DNA of 50,892 nt, taken from assembly GCA_964509505.1 (NCBI GenBank), contig CAZDYP010000011.1:1-50892 (forward strand). The letters are read 5' to 3'. The notes below the pieces were generated by a model. It had not been told where the DNA came from. It ran no database searches and was given only the letters and a program-made list of their open reading frames with translations. Within the stretch, counting starts at the first letter, position 1. Every line of letters begins with the position of its first letter. Made by a program: the position numbers and the translations under genes. The DNA is from CAZDYP01 sp964509505. Its GTDB lineage: Bacteria > Chloroflexota > Anaerolineae > JACRMK01. Shown here one piece after another: positions 15,767-24,215 of the stretch.

Positions 15767-17297
15767 GGACTGAAACGCCACTGACTACAATATAGCTGCG
15801 CGGATGCGCCTTCCATCCGACCACGCGTTTGCTCACGCCATAGATGTTTTGGTTCATCCACAAATAGAGCGCGAGCGGGTCGTCGTTCAAGACTTTGCCG
15901 AGCTTCGCATACGTTTCTGCGCGCTTGGTTTGATCGAGCGTGTTCAGAGCGTCGGCGATGAGCTTATCAGCTTCTGCGTTCTTGTAGCGCGAGAGGAACC
16001 CATCCGATTTCGCCCAGAAGTTCAGCGCGTTGGATGGATCGAACATGCCACTCCAACTCGCGGCGATCAGGGGCGAGGTTTTCTTCTTGCCCCAGTTGTC
16101 ATTGAAGGCGCCGAGGTCGAGACGGCGAATCGTCGCGCGCACGTTGAGCTTGGCGAGCTCGCCGATGACGGCTTCGATGGGCGCAAGCTTCGCCGTCGCC
16201 GTCGCATCAATCACCACGTCAAAGCCATTTGCATAGCCCGCTTCACTCAACAAGGCTTTCGCTTTCGCCGCATCATAAGGATACGGTTTCACGTTAGCAT
16301 CATAGCCCAACGTCAAGGGCCCGATGGGACTCGCAATGCGCTTGGCGTAACCTTGTTGCACGTTCTTGATGATGCTTTCGACATCCACGCCATAGTTCAA
16401 CGCTTGGCGCACGCGCTTATCGGCGAGCGGTGTGTTGGGCGCGTCGGTCACGCAGAAGATGAATTGTTGTTGCGGCGCGTCTTTGGCGACGATGGCGATG
16501 CCTGCTTCTGCTGCGCCTTTTACCTGATCGGGCGGCAAGTCTTGCATGATGTCCACCCGCTCTGTCTTCAAATCGGCGAGGCGTGTAGAGGCTTCGGGCA
16601 CAGGGCGAAAGATCACCTGTTGCGCCAGCGGCTTGCCCTTGAACGAACCATTCCAGTAATTCGTATTCGCCTCCAGCGTGATGTGATCATCTTTGACCCA
16701 CTCGACAAATTTGAATGGGCCCGTGCCGATGGGCTTCTTCGCAAATTCCGCATCGCCCACTTGCTTCACGTATTTCGGCGGCACAATGGCGAGCTGCGCG
16801 CTCAGATTGTCGAGAATTGCCGCATCGGTTTTGCTAAGGATCAGTTGTACGGTGAGGGGGTCAACGATTTTCACTTCTTTGATATTCTTGAAGTTGCCAC
16901 TGAACACACTTTTCAGTTCAGGGTTAAGCATGCGCTCGACCGAAAATTTTACGGCGTCTGCATCGAAGGCTTCGCCGTTATGGAACGACACGTTCTTGCG
17001 GAGTTTGAATTCCAACGTCGTATCGTTCACGACCTGCCACGACTCCGCTAACCCCGCGACAAGCTTGCCATCAAAGTCGCGCTCGATGAGGTGATCGAAC
17101 AAAGCTTTCATCACCGACTCGCCCGCAATCTGATTCACTAGATACGGATCCATGCTTTGCGCGTCAACAGTTTGCGCGACGACGAGCTTACCCTTTGGAC
17201 TGCTCGACGGCGGCACTTGCGCGCCTGTGGGCGGCACGGGCGTCGGCGCACACGCGATCAACAGACACAACCACAGCACCACGAAAAACTTTTTCAT
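15762..17297 (-). CDS. Family-5 (peptide/nickel type) ABC substrate-binding lipoprotein under FMN-riboswitch control
   Basis: Product of 511 residues, with a strong AAAGGAGGGG before the ATG. The lipoprotein signal MKKFFVVLWLCLLIAC (lipobox Cys 16) precedes a Pro-rich linker. The mature protein is SBP_bac_5: SMDPYLVNQIAGESV, LAESWQVVNDTTLEFKLRKN, VSFHNGEAFDADAVKFSVER and KPIGTGPFKFVEW are in the expected order. Family members bind peptides, nickel, haem or sugars. This one heads an operon whose only visible upstream control is an FMN riboswitch, so riboflavin, a lumichrome-like compound or another flavin-related ligand is plausible. That ligand is an inference. Known FMN-regulated transporters (RibU, RibN, RibM, RibXY) belong to other families. 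Confidence 0.9.
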   Translation of the reverse strand: MKKFFVVLWLCLLIACAPTPVPPTGAQVPPSSSPKGKLVVAQTVDAQSMDPYLVNQIAGESVMKALFDHLIERDFDGKLVAGLAESWQVVNDTTLEFKLRKNVSFHNGEAFDADAVKFSVERMLNPELKSVFSGNFKNIKEVKIVDPLTVQLILSKTDAAILDNLSAQLAIVPPKYVKQVGDAEFAKKPIGTGPFKFVEWVKDDHITLEANTNYWNGSFKGKPLAQQVIFRPVPEASTRLADLKTERVDIMQDLPPDQVKGAAEAGIAIVAKDAPQQQFIFCVTDAPNTPLADKRVRQALNYGVDVESIIKNVQQGYAKRIASPIGPLTLGYDANVKPYPYDAAKAKALLSEAGYANGFDVVIDATATAKLAPIEAVIGELAKLNVRATIRRLDLGAFNDNWGKKKTSPLIAASWSGMFDPSNALNFWAKSDGFLSRYKNAEADKLIADALNTLDQTKRAETYAKLGKVLNDDPLALYLWMNQNIYGVSKRVVGWKAHPRSYIVVSGVSVQ

Positions 17298-17417
17298 GAG
17301 TTCCCCTCCTTTGGAAATTGAAAACTAAAGATTGAAGATTGAAAAACAGGAAGCGAACCTTTAATGCCAAAGCATCGCTTCGCCGTCTTTAATCTTCAAT
17401 CGTTAATCTTGTCTTCA

Positions 17418-17451
17418 AAGCAAAAGCCCCAAAGCCAAACGACCTCGGGGC
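17418..17451 (-). terminator. Intrinsic-terminator hairpin in the riboswitch leader
   Basis: Minus strand: GCCCCGAGG pairs with CTTTGGGGC (nine pairs including two G-U) and is followed by TTTTGCTTT. It lies between the FMN aptamer and the binding-protein start, where an expression-platform terminator or a processing hairpin would sit. Confidence 0.55.
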
Positions 17452-17545
17452 AGACGCGCGGAACAATTGCGGATTTGAGATTGCAGCTTTCAGATTGAAC
17501 ACGCCACATGCTGACGCGCACTCTGCCATCTGCAATAACCAAACG

Positions 17546-17571
17546 CCCGTAGCCAGAACGACGACTACGGG
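17546..17571 (-). promoter_or_regulatory. Hairpin just downstream of the FMN aptamer (possible expression platform)
   Basis: CCCGTAG (minus strand, 17571-17565) pairs perfectly with CTACGGG (17552-17546) and is followed by a weak T-rich run. It is about 55 nt past the aptamer. Between it and the aptamer lies another GTAATTGG/CCAATTAC pairing at 17581-17615. Confidence 0.4.
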
Positions 17572-17628
17572 GCGCACGAAAGTAATTGGTAATTGGCGCA
17601 CAATCCCCAATTACTCATTACTTTTTTC

Positions 17629-17768
17629 CCTTCTTTCAATCCGGACTATACCGTCGGCTGCGGAATTTCACCGCCTCATGTGCTTCGACATGCTCAGCAC
17701 TCGTGGGCTATACCACCGATCGGGAATTGCGACGCGCATAGCGTGTCGCTCACCCTGCCCCGAAGGTT
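17629..17768 (-). ncRNA. FMN riboswitch (RFN element)
   Basis: Read on the minus strand, all conserved RFN blocks are present in order: CCTTCGGGGCAGGGTGA, then AATTCCCGATCGGTGGTA, TAGCCCACGAG, then GGCGGTGAAATTCC, GCCGACGGTATAGTCC and GGAT-GAAAGAAGG. CCTTC and GAAGG close the P1 stem. One oddity is the P2 loop, which carries an extra hairpin (GCGAC/GTCGC arms) instead of the short GAAA. FMN binding normally turns expression off. Downstream on this strand are only the family-5 binding protein and two permeases, about 330 nt away. Confidence 0.96.
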
Positions 17769-17786
17769 TTGTATTCAGTTGGCGAT

Positions 17787-17815
17787 AGTATAACGCGATG
17801 AGCGTGTGTGGTCAA
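17787..17815 (-). promoter_or_regulatory. Promoter of the FMN-riboswitch transcript
   Basis: Minus strand: TTGACC (17815-17810), a 17-nt spacer and TATACT (17792-17787) place the start near 17780, about 12 nt before the aptamer, exactly where a riboswitch leader should begin. This supports a dedicated transcript rather than read-through from the SDR gene upstream. Confidence 0.75.
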
Positions 17816-17821
17816 TTGCAA

Positions 17822-17855
17822 AACAGCTCTTGCGGGTTTAGGAAACCTGCGAGGT
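17822..17855 (-). terminator. Possible terminator of the SDR gene
   Basis: The hairpin GCAGGTTT-CCT-AAACCCGC (one mismatch), followed on the minus strand by GAGCTGTTTTG, lies between the SDR stop and the riboswitch promoter. The stem is short and the T run weak. Confidence 0.35.
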
Positions 17856-17868
17856 CCGCTTTTGATTG

Positions 17869-18648
17869 TTATGCCGCCATCAACACACCGCCATCAATGT
17901 TGAAGCCCTGTCCTGTCACGACCGACGCTTCTTTGCTTGCCAAATAGACGGCGAGCGGTGCGACCTCGTGCGGCTCAAGCCGCCGACCCAATGGTGTCGT
18001 AGTTGCCTCGTGTTCTTCGATGGTTCTGCCCAGTCGTTTCGCATCATAGGCGACACGCAGGTTGTTCAACTTCGTGCGCACAGGACCGGGACAAATCGCG
18101 TTGACGGTGATGCCTTGCTTCGCCGTCTCTAACGCCAGCGTCTTGACCAAGCCCATCACCCCGTGCTTGCTTGCCGCATACGCCGCGCCATGCAGTGACC
18201 CCGTTTTGCTGTTAATCGAAGCCGTCATGATGATGCGTCCATAGTGGCGCTCGATCATGGCGGGCAACGCTTTCTTTGAAAACAGATACGGCACAGTGAG
18301 ATTGACGTACAGCATCGTCTCCCAAAAATCGTCATCGTAATTCACGACGGGCTTGGGGTTCGCGCTGCTGCCGATGCCCGCGTTGTTCACCAAGATGTCA
18401 ATGTGTCCCAACGCTTGAGTGGCTTGCGCCCAGACTTCAGCCGTCGCACCGCGTTGCGCCAAATCGGCGACGATGCTCACGCATTGCACACCCATGCCGC
18501 TAAACTCTTTTTGTAACGTCGCGAGCTCAGTAGGTGAGCGTCCTGTGATGGCGACATTGGCGCCCTCTTGCGCGAATGCGCGCGCAATCGCTTCGCCAAT
18601 GCCCCGACTCGCGCCCGTAATCAATGCGTTTTGATCTTTGAGTTTCAT
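17869..18648 (-). CDS. Classical short-chain dehydrogenase/reductase
   Basis: Product of 259 residues. It has the cofactor motif TGASRGIGEAIA (about 12-23), NNAGIG (about 92-97), and the catalytic Ser and YAASK (Tyr about 158). The C-terminal VVTGQGFNIDGG is typical of the FabG/gluconate-5-dehydrogenase branch. It is an NAD(P)-dependent oxidoreductase of unknown substrate. Neighbouring sugar-acid genes make a polyol or ketogluconate substrate reasonable but unproven. It is preceded by a word-repeat hairpin that separates it from the co-oriented epimerase. Confidence 0.88.
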   Translation of the reverse strand: MKLKDQNALITGASRGIGEAIARAFAQEGANVAITGRSPTELATLQKEFSGMGVQCVSIVADLAQRGATAEVWAQATQALGHIDILVNNAGIGSSANPKPVVNYDDDFWETMLYVNLTVPYLFSKKALPAMIERHYGRIIMTASINSKTGSLHGAAYAASKHGVMGLVKTLALETAKQGITVNAICPGPVRTKLNNLRVAYDAKRLGRTIEEHEATTTPLGRRLEPHEVAPLAVYLASKEASVVTGQGFNIDGGVLMAA

Positions 18649-18658
18649 GGTGTCTCCT

Positions 18659-18756
18659 GGTTAATTGGTTGGTTTGATAGTGGGTTAGTTGGTTGAACTA
18701 ATCAACCAACTAACTCACTAATTCACTGTTGACTGTTCACTGAACACTGAACACTG
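18659..18756. repeat. Heptanucleotide hairpin repeat (GTTAATT/GGTTGGT words)
   Basis: Runs of TTGGTTG-type 7-mers face complementary TCAACCA, ACTAACT, CACTAAT, then TCACTGA, ACACTGA words. It fills the gap between two co-oriented genes. Confidence 0.85.
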
Positions 18757-18759
18757 CTT

Positions 18760-19746
18760 TTACCCCATCGCCCGTTCCACGTTGATGCGCCCTGCGTGCG
18801 CCGCGCGACGGAAATGTGCGATGGTTTGCTGCACGCCGTCTATCAATGGAATCCATGTGATGGGACCGAGCGCCCAATTGAGTTCTGTGTCATCTACGCC
18901 TTCCGGTATTGGTAAGGCGATGGGTTCGAAGGTAATCTTGCCCGCCATTTCTGGCGCAGCTGCGTCAATCGCCTCTACGACGTTTTTGATATGCGTCGTG
19001 CTGCCGCCGAGATTGAACACGGGCGCACCGTCCAACGGCTTGCGCGCAGCCGCCACACACACACGCGCCGCATCCTCCGCATATTGCAACACGACCACGC
19101 CGCCAAATGAGATGCGGTACGGTTTGCCGATAGCCGCAGCCACCATCGCTTTCGTTGGCGTCGAGGTCATGCCCTGATCGCGCCCAGGTCCATAGATGAC
19201 GTGCGGACGCAACCCCGTGCTTGTGAGACCATAGTCTTGCCAGTAGATGCGCGCGGTTTCTTCATTAGCATGTTTAAACACGCCATACAACGTCGTCGGC
19301 CAATGCCGTGCGTCGTGCGCGAGTGGTCCTTGGGGATACAGGTCAGGTGTGCCATAGACGCCGACGGAGCTCGCATACGCCAAGCCTTGCACTTGCTCCC
19401 TGTGTCGCTTCGCCACTTCGAACACAATCGTCGTGCCAACCACATTCACCCGCGCGCCCTGCACGGGATCGGCGCGCACGAACGGCACTTGCAGCGCGGC
19501 GAGGTGGACGATGTGTGTGATGCGATGGTCCACGACGGCTTTTTCAAACGCCGCGAAGTCGGTGATGTCGCCGTGAATGAAGGCGATTTTCGCCAGCGCC
19601 GCATCGTCCATGATCAATTGCAAGCGATGTGGATTGCCCGGCAAATCGTACGTCCACACAGGCACGCCTTCATTGACGAGTTGGCGCACCGTCCACGCGC
19701 CGATGCAGCCCAGCGCGCCCGTTACCAAAAATCGTTCGTCGGTCAT
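18760..19746 (-). CDS. NAD-dependent epimerase/dehydratase (extended SDR)
   Basis: Product of 328 residues from the ATG at 19746, which has GGGAG about 5 nt upstream. A longer frame to 19782 lacks family similarity. The Rossmann motif TGALGCIG lies near the N-terminus (residues 8-15), HLAALQVPFV near 83, and YGVFKHANEE supplies the Tyr-Lys catalytic pair. Together with a GPGRDQGMTS segment this is the nucleotide-sugar epimerase/dehydratase fold. The substrate is unassigned. Co-orientation with the SDR suggests they act together. Confidence 0.85.
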   Translation of the reverse strand: MTDERFLVTGALGCIGAWTVRQLVNEGVPVWTYDLPGNPHRLQLIMDDAALAKIAFIHGDITDFAAFEKAVVDHRITHIVHLAALQVPFVRADPVQGARVNVVGTTIVFEVAKRHREQVQGLAYASSVGVYGTPDLYPQGPLAHDARHWPTTLYGVFKHANEETARIYWQDYGLTSTGLRPHVIYGPGRDQGMTSTPTKAMVAAAIGKPYRISFGGVVVLQYAEDAARVCVAAARKPLDGAPVFNLGGSTTHIKNVVEAIDAAAPEMAGKITFEPIALPIPEGVDDTELNWALGPITWIPLIDGVQQTIAHFRRAAHAGRINVERAMG

Positions 19747-19882
19747 TGTGTCTCCCGATTTTCTTTTCAATCGCCGCGCCATTATAAACTGACTTGCGAC
19801 AGAATACGCAAATTGGATTGACGCCGCTATCTGCGCGGAGTATCATAGTGGCGTGAGCATAGCAAAGTTTTAAGAGACATAT

Positions 19883-20017
19883 ATGCCATCCCCTTTTCCC
19901 GGCATGGATCCCTACATCGAAGACCCTGACATCTGGACAGATTTTCATCACGACCATCATGCGTCAAGAAGAACTCAGGGGCAACGGGCTGCAATATCGC
20001 TAACTGAGGTTCAATGA
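19883..20017 (+). pseudogene. DUF4058 N-terminal fragment
   Basis: The start MPSPFPGMDPYIEDPDIW matches the conserved N-terminus of DUF4058 proteins (normally 240-270 residues), but the frame leaves the family after about 25 residues and stops at codon 45. It is a truncated remnant in the gap between two minus-strand genes. Confidence 0.6.
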
Positions 20018-20036
20018 AAACCAGCGCCCAAATAAC

Positions 20037-20078
20037 ACACAGGCACAAAGAATCAAAACTCTTTGTGCCTGTGTCTTT
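20037..20078. terminator. Bidirectional hairpin terminator
   Basis: Perfect 14-bp arms ACACAGGCACAAAG and CTTTGTGCCTGTGT with a 10-nt loop, then CTTTTG on the plus strand. It lies 30 nt beyond the stop of ada and could end its transcript. Confidence 0.6.
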
Positions 20079-20105
20079 TGCTATCTACGTTTCACGCTTC
20101 ACGCC

Positions 20106-21161
20106 TCACGCTCCGCGCTCCACGCCGCGTTCCATTTCCAACAACTTCCGCTTCCGCTCCACGCCCCAGCGATAGCCCGTCGGTTTGCCGTTGCTGGCGA
20201 TGGCGCGATGACATGGCACGACCAATGCTGTTGGATTCGTCGCGCACGCCCGCCCCACCGCGCGCGATGCCTTGGGCTTACCGAGCTGCGCCGCGAGCTC
20301 GCCATACGAGCGTGTCTGTCCATAAGGAATCGCGCGCAACGCATTCCACACCTGCTTTTGAAACGCCGTGCCTTGCACGTCGAGCGGCAAGTCCAAATGG
20401 GGTTGCTTGCCATTAAGGTGACACACAATTGCGTTCACCCACTCGCCTAACCCCTCTATCTGACTGTGAATCTCGGCGGCGGGATAATCGCGTCGCAACG
20501 CGCCGATGAGCTGCGCGTCTGAATCGCCAAGGCTGATGAAGCAAATGCCCTTCGCTGTCGCCGCAACCAGCAAGCGCCCCAACGCACAAGCCACAATCGT
20601 GTAACCGATTCTCACGCCCACTCCTCCACGCTGATATGCGCGCGGCGTCATGCCCAGGTGCGCGTCAGTCTTTTCGTACAAGCGACTACTCGAACCATAG
20701 CCCGCCGCATATAACGATTCGGTCACGTTGTCGTTCGTTTTGAGCTCGGCTTTCACTTGGTGCAAGCGACACGCCTCGGCATATTGCTTCGGCGTCACGC
20801 CGATGATGCGCTTGAAGGTTTTTTGCAAATGGTTCGGGCTCAGGTGAAATTGCTTGCTCAGGGCGTCGAGTGTCAATGGGGCGTCGAGGTGTGTTTCGAT
20901 GTGACGTGCGATGCGTTGCATGAGCTCGGTGTTGGGATTCGGAATCACGTCGGAGTTAGGATGGCAACGTCGGCACGGGCGAAACCCCTCACGCTCTGCG
21001 TCTAGCGTGTGCGCGAAGAACAGGACGTTCTCGCGGTGCGGTCTGCGTGAGGGACACGAGGGGCGACAATAGATATGCGTCGAGCGCACGGCGAATACAA
21101 ATTGTCCATCGGCGTTGCGATCGCGCTTGAGCGCCGCCTGCCACATCGTATGTTCGTTCAT
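20106..21161 (-). CDS. ada: Ada: bifunctional methylphosphotriester/O6-methylguanine-DNA methyltransferase and AraC-type regulator
   Basis: Product of 351 residues from the ATG at 21161, with AGGAG 7 nt upstream. The N-terminal zinc domain holds the four Cys ligands (CRPSCP near 32-37 and CRRCHP near 59-64), the first accepting methyl from phosphotriesters. An AraC-type helix-turn-helix follows (LDALSKQFHLSPNHLQKTFK, then TPKQYAEACR). The C-terminal methyltransferase carries the active-site PCHRAI with conserved GYRWG behind it. On alkylation Ada repairs DNA and becomes an activator of its own gene. The length and domain order match E. coli Ada. Confidence 0.95.
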   Translation of the reverse strand: MNEHTMWQAALKRDRNADGQFVFAVRSTHIYCRPSCPSRRPHRENVLFFAHTLDAEREGFRPCRRCHPNSDVIPNPNTELMQRIARHIETHLDAPLTLDALSKQFHLSPNHLQKTFKRIIGVTPKQYAEACRLHQVKAELKTNDNVTESLYAAGYGSSSRLYEKTDAHLGMTPRAYQRGGVGVRIGYTIVACALGRLLVAATAKGICFISLGDSDAQLIGALRRDYPAAEIHSQIEGLGEWVNAIVCHLNGKQPHLDLPLDVQGTAFQKQVWNALRAIPYGQTRSYGELAAQLGKPKASRAVGRACATNPTALVVPCHRAIASNGKPTGYRWGVERKRKLLEMERGVERGA

Positions 21162-21239
21162 AGGAAGCTCCTCTTCGATTAGACCTTGCGGGTCTTCGAG
21201 ACTCGCGAGGTCTTTCGCTGTTTGTAAGTGTTGCTTCCG

Positions 21240-21268
21240 ATTATAGTCATGCCGCCTATACATATCTA
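21240..21268 (-). promoter_or_regulatory. Candidate promoter of ada
   Basis: Minus strand TATAAT (21245-21240) with a weak TAGATA 17 nt upstream. The weak -35 box is compatible with an activator-dependent promoter, as expected for Ada autoregulation, but no clear Ada box was identified. Confidence 0.4.
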
Positions 21269-21288
21269 TCCGAATCTGGCGATTCAAA

Positions 21289-22581
21289 TTAGTCGCTCGG
21301 CGTTAGTTGCTCGTTGCTAATGACCAGCGACGAGTGATGAGCGACGAGTGTGGTCTCGCGCAAATCTTCGCCGCTATAGTTCCATAACGCTTTCGCATAT
21401 TTGGCGACGAGCGCCACCGAAAGCAAACAGCCGATGCCGCCGCTGACCACAGCAAACGGCGTCCCTAGCCAACTAGCGACGAGCCCCGCTTCAAAGTTGC
21501 CGAGCTGCGGTCCGCCCATCGCAAAGATGATGTTGATCGAAGTGAGACGCCCCCGCAGATAATCGGGCGTGGCGAGCTGGCGAATGGTCTGGCGCAGAAT
21601 CATGCTGATGGTGTCGCCCGTGCCCGTCAAACCAAAGCAGATGGTCGCCAACCAAAAGTTATCGGTCAAGCCAAACAACGTCGTCGCCGCGCCGAACAAG
21701 CCAACCGCCCACAACATCACCACCCCGGGCCGCTTGAACTGTCCGCGCGTGGACATGAACACGCCCGCTAGAATCGAACCAACGGAAGGCGCAGCCGAGA
21801 GGAGACCGTAGCCCTCCGCGCCCACGCGCAAAATGTCTCTGGCGACGGCGGGCAACAGCGCGTCCGCCGATGCGAAGAATGACGCGAAGAAATCCATCAA
21901 CATCGCCGACGCAATCACGGGCGAGCGTCGCAAGTAACGAAACCCTTCCAGCAAACCTGACAGGCTGATGGCTTTTGTCTCGACTTTTTCGCGCACGACG
22001 GTTTTGATAAGTACTAAGGCTATGAGGGTCGCCAAGAAACTGACGGCGTTGATGAAATACACCAACCCCAATCCGCCCGCGCTGCCAATCAACAAACCGC
22101 CCACGCCGGGCCCGACCACGCGCCCTACCTCCGACATAATCGAGTTGAGGCTAAACGCATTCGCGATGTGCTTGCGCGGCACGAGGTTGGTAATCATCGC
22201 TTGGCGTGAGGGCCCATCGAACGAGGCAGCCGCCGCCGTAATGAACACGGCGGCGTAGATGAGGGGCGCGTTGACGTAGCCTGTGATGGTCATCATGGCG
22301 AGCGCGGCCGCCGTCAGCATCATCGTCGTCTGCGTGAACAGCATCACCTTGCGGCGGTCTTGCGCGTCGGCGACGAGACCGCCCAGCAAGCCGAAGATGA
22401 TGACGGGCAGCACGCGAAACAAGCCAATCAGCCCCAAGGCAATTGGGTTGTCGGTCAATTGATAAACGTGCCAGGCAATCGCCGCGCGTTGCATCTGCGT
22501 ACCTGCTTGCGAGACGAGCTGCCCCAGCCATAATAAACGAAAGTCACGATATTGCAAGGCGGCGAATGAACCAGATTTCAT
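21289..22581 (-). CDS. Major facilitator superfamily transporter (EntS/MFS_3-like)
   Basis: Product of 430 residues with about 12 hydrophobic segments. The N-terminus FAALQYRDFRLLWLGQLVS is typical of the MFS_3/EntS-like exporters, and GLVADAQDRRKVML carries the loop 2-3 signature. Likely a drug or metabolite exporter with unknown substrate. The last 20 or so residues (TTLVAHHSSLVISNEQLTPS) are encoded by heptamer words of the repeat family (CTCGTCG, CTCATCA, CTCGTCG, CTGGTCA), so the tail is probably not native. The ada promoter lies between it and ada, so they are probably separate units. Confidence 0.85.
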   Translation of the reverse strand: MKSGSFAALQYRDFRLLWLGQLVSQAGTQMQRAAIAWHVYQLTDNPIALGLIGLFRVLPVIIFGLLGGLVADAQDRRKVMLFTQTTMMLTAAALAMMTITGYVNAPLIYAAVFITAAAASFDGPSRQAMITNLVPRKHIANAFSLNSIMSEVGRVVGPGVGGLLIGSAGGLGLVYFINAVSFLATLIALVLIKTVVREKVETKAISLSGLLEGFRYLRRSPVIASAMLMDFFASFFASADALLPAVARDILRVGAEGYGLLSAAPSVGSILAGVFMSTRGQFKRPGVVMLWAVGLFGAATTLFGLTDNFWLATICFGLTGTGDTISMILRQTIRQLATPDYLRGRLTSINIIFAMGGPQLGNFEAGLVASWLGTPFAVVSGGIGCLLSVALVAKYAKALWNYSGEDLRETTLVAHHSSLVISNEQLTPSD

Positions 22582-22599
22582 GCAAGATAACCCCAGCGC

Positions 22600-22815
22600 A
22601 GAAATTAAAGATTGAAGATTGGAAATTAAAGACTAAAGACTGTAGGACAAGTTTTTAACTTGTCCACGTGGGCAAGTTAAAAACTTGCCCTACACCCGCC
22701 GTAACGGAATTAATTGCTTACATTTCATAAGAGGACTTAGACACAAAGACTTCGTGTTCTTTGTGACTTCTAAGTCCCTCTTTTCTTTAATCTCCAATCT
22801 TTAATCTTTAGTCTT
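22600..22815. repeat. Compound intergenic hairpins and ATTAAAG heptamer words
   Basis: Three structures: heptamers ATTAAAG, ATTGAAG, ATTGGAA (22605-22640) answered by complementary words at 22786-22815; a long hairpin GTAGG-CAAGTT...AACTTG-CCTAC (22642-22693); and a second long hairpin GGACTTAG...CTAAGTCC with inner CACAAAGA/TCTTTGTG (22731-22780) followed by a T-rich tail. No gene is visible. Confidence 0.8.
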
Positions 22816-24095
22816 TATTGTATCTGCGTCTGCGGCGCGCGCGTCACGGGCGCGGGCTGTGTGCGGCCCCAGGCGAACAGCGCATAGCCGAGCAGTCGCA
22901 AGCCCGCGCTGACCATCAACGCGCCGCTCAGCCCGATGGTGGTGGCGAGCGTCGTGCCGATGAGCGGCGCGCTCATGCGTGGCAAGTATTCGAGGCTTTG
23001 CGCGATGGAGACAAACGTCGTGCTTTGTTTCGGTGGCACCGTTTTCATCAGTTCATCAAAGAACACGAGGTCGAGTCCTGCTTGAAAGATGCCCGCGAGC
23101 ATGGCGTAAAACGCAATCCATTCGACCTGCAACGTGAGCGCGGTCAGCGCGGGATACCACGCGAGACCGAATGTCGTCGCCAACAACACAAAACGCGAAC
23201 CGCGTCGTTTGGTCTGGCGTGTCCAGAAATAATAGCCAAGCAGCATGATCGCCGTTTGCCCCGTGTTGATGATGCCAATCCACCAATCGCTGGCGTGAAC
23301 TTCGCGCACGAAGTAAAGTGGGAACAGCGGTACCGAGAGCGCGCTGCCCGACATATAAACGAAACGCTTTGTCAGAAACGATACGAAGGGGCGCTCGCCG
23401 CGAATTGTGTTGAAGTAGTTCTTGAGGCGCTCGCCGAGAGGCAATCCAGCCGCGCGCGGCGCACGCTCGTTGTCGGAGATGACAATGCTGCCCGAGTAGT
23501 AGAGGCTGATGAGACCGCCCACCGATAGCGCCATGAACACGATTTGATAGTTGAAAGGAAAGTCGAGCAGGTCGAGTGTTTGCCCCACCACCGCCACTGT
23601 GATTGCTGTGGTCAAACCGAGAATAGACCAACGACGGCTCATCAATTCGTAACGTCCTTTGGGACCCGCGACGGCGTTCATCACGACCGAGAAGCAGACG
23701 TTGACGATGGTTTGCGGCAGCGTGGCCGCAGCCCAGATGAGCAGCACCACAGGCACGGCGAGGTCGGCAGGAGCGAGAAATGGCACGATGCCCGTGAGCG
23801 CATACGCCGAGATGACGATGGCGCGCGCGCGGCTGAACCAGGGCACGACGTTCTTGCGTGTCTGCAAAAACCGTCCGACCAGAATTGCCAGCAAAATGCC
23901 TGTGAAGGCAGGCATCGCCGTGAGCAAACCGACTTGCGTGTTGCTCGCGCCCAGCCGCGCGAGGAAGACGGGCAGGAACGGCGCGGTCGCGCTCGCAATG
24001 CCGACGCCAATCGCGTCAATCTGCACGTTGATAAAATTTTTGCGTTGTTGCGGCGTGGCGTCCTCGGGCGCGGATGACCAATGGAAGATACTCAT
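22815..24095 (-). CDS. Major facilitator superfamily transporter
   Basis: Product of 426 residues from the ATG at 24095 (MSIFHWSSAPEDATPQQRKN). The longer frame upstream is translated word repeat. About 12 membrane segments are visible, with a cytoplasmic loop of charged residues in the middle (NERAPRAAGLPLGERLKNYF). Similar MFS proteins are annotated only generically; no substrate can be assigned. No good ribosome-binding site is seen, as the start lies 3 nt from a heptamer repeat. Confidence 0.82.
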   Translation of the reverse strand: MSIFHWSSAPEDATPQQRKNFINVQIDAIGVGIASATAPFLPVFLARLGASNTQVGLLTAMPAFTGILLAILVGRFLQTRKNVVPWFSRARAIVISAYALTGIVPFLAPADLAVPVVLLIWAAATLPQTIVNVCFSVVMNAVAGPKGRYELMSRRWSILGLTTAITVAVVGQTLDLLDFPFNYQIVFMALSVGGLISLYYSGSIVISDNERAPRAAGLPLGERLKNYFNTIRGERPFVSFLTKRFVYMSGSALSVPLFPLYFVREVHASDWWIGIINTGQTAIMLLGYYFWTRQTKRRGSRFVLLATTFGLAWYPALTALTLQVEWIAFYAMLAGIFQAGLDLVFFDELMKTVPPKQSTTFVSIAQSLEYLPRMSAPLIGTTLATTIGLSGALMVSAGLRLLGYALFAWGRTQPAPVTRAPQTQIQ

Positions 24096-24097
24096 GT

Positions 24098-24215
24098 GGC
24101 GGATAGCAAATAGCCAATAGCCGATAGCGAATGGCGGATAGCAGACAGCATGATAGTTGGAGTTGAGAGTTTGTCTAACTCGCAACTCAAACTCGCAACT
24201 CAAACTCGACAACTA
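24098..24215. repeat. Heptamer repeat (CAATAGC/CGATAGC) plus AACTCGC words reaching into the upstream gene
   Basis: Words GGATAGC, AAATAGC, CAATAGC, CGATAGC, GAATGGC, GGATAGC run at a strict 7-nt period. A second group of AACTCGC/AACTCAA words spans the stop codon of the endonuclease/exonuclease/phosphatase gene and encodes its last residues (FELRV). Confidence 0.85.

Noticed and set aside
17389..17610. 73-codon frame between the FMN riboswitch and the binding protein
   Set aside because: Lies over hairpins of the leader, has no ribosome-binding site, and shows no family features.
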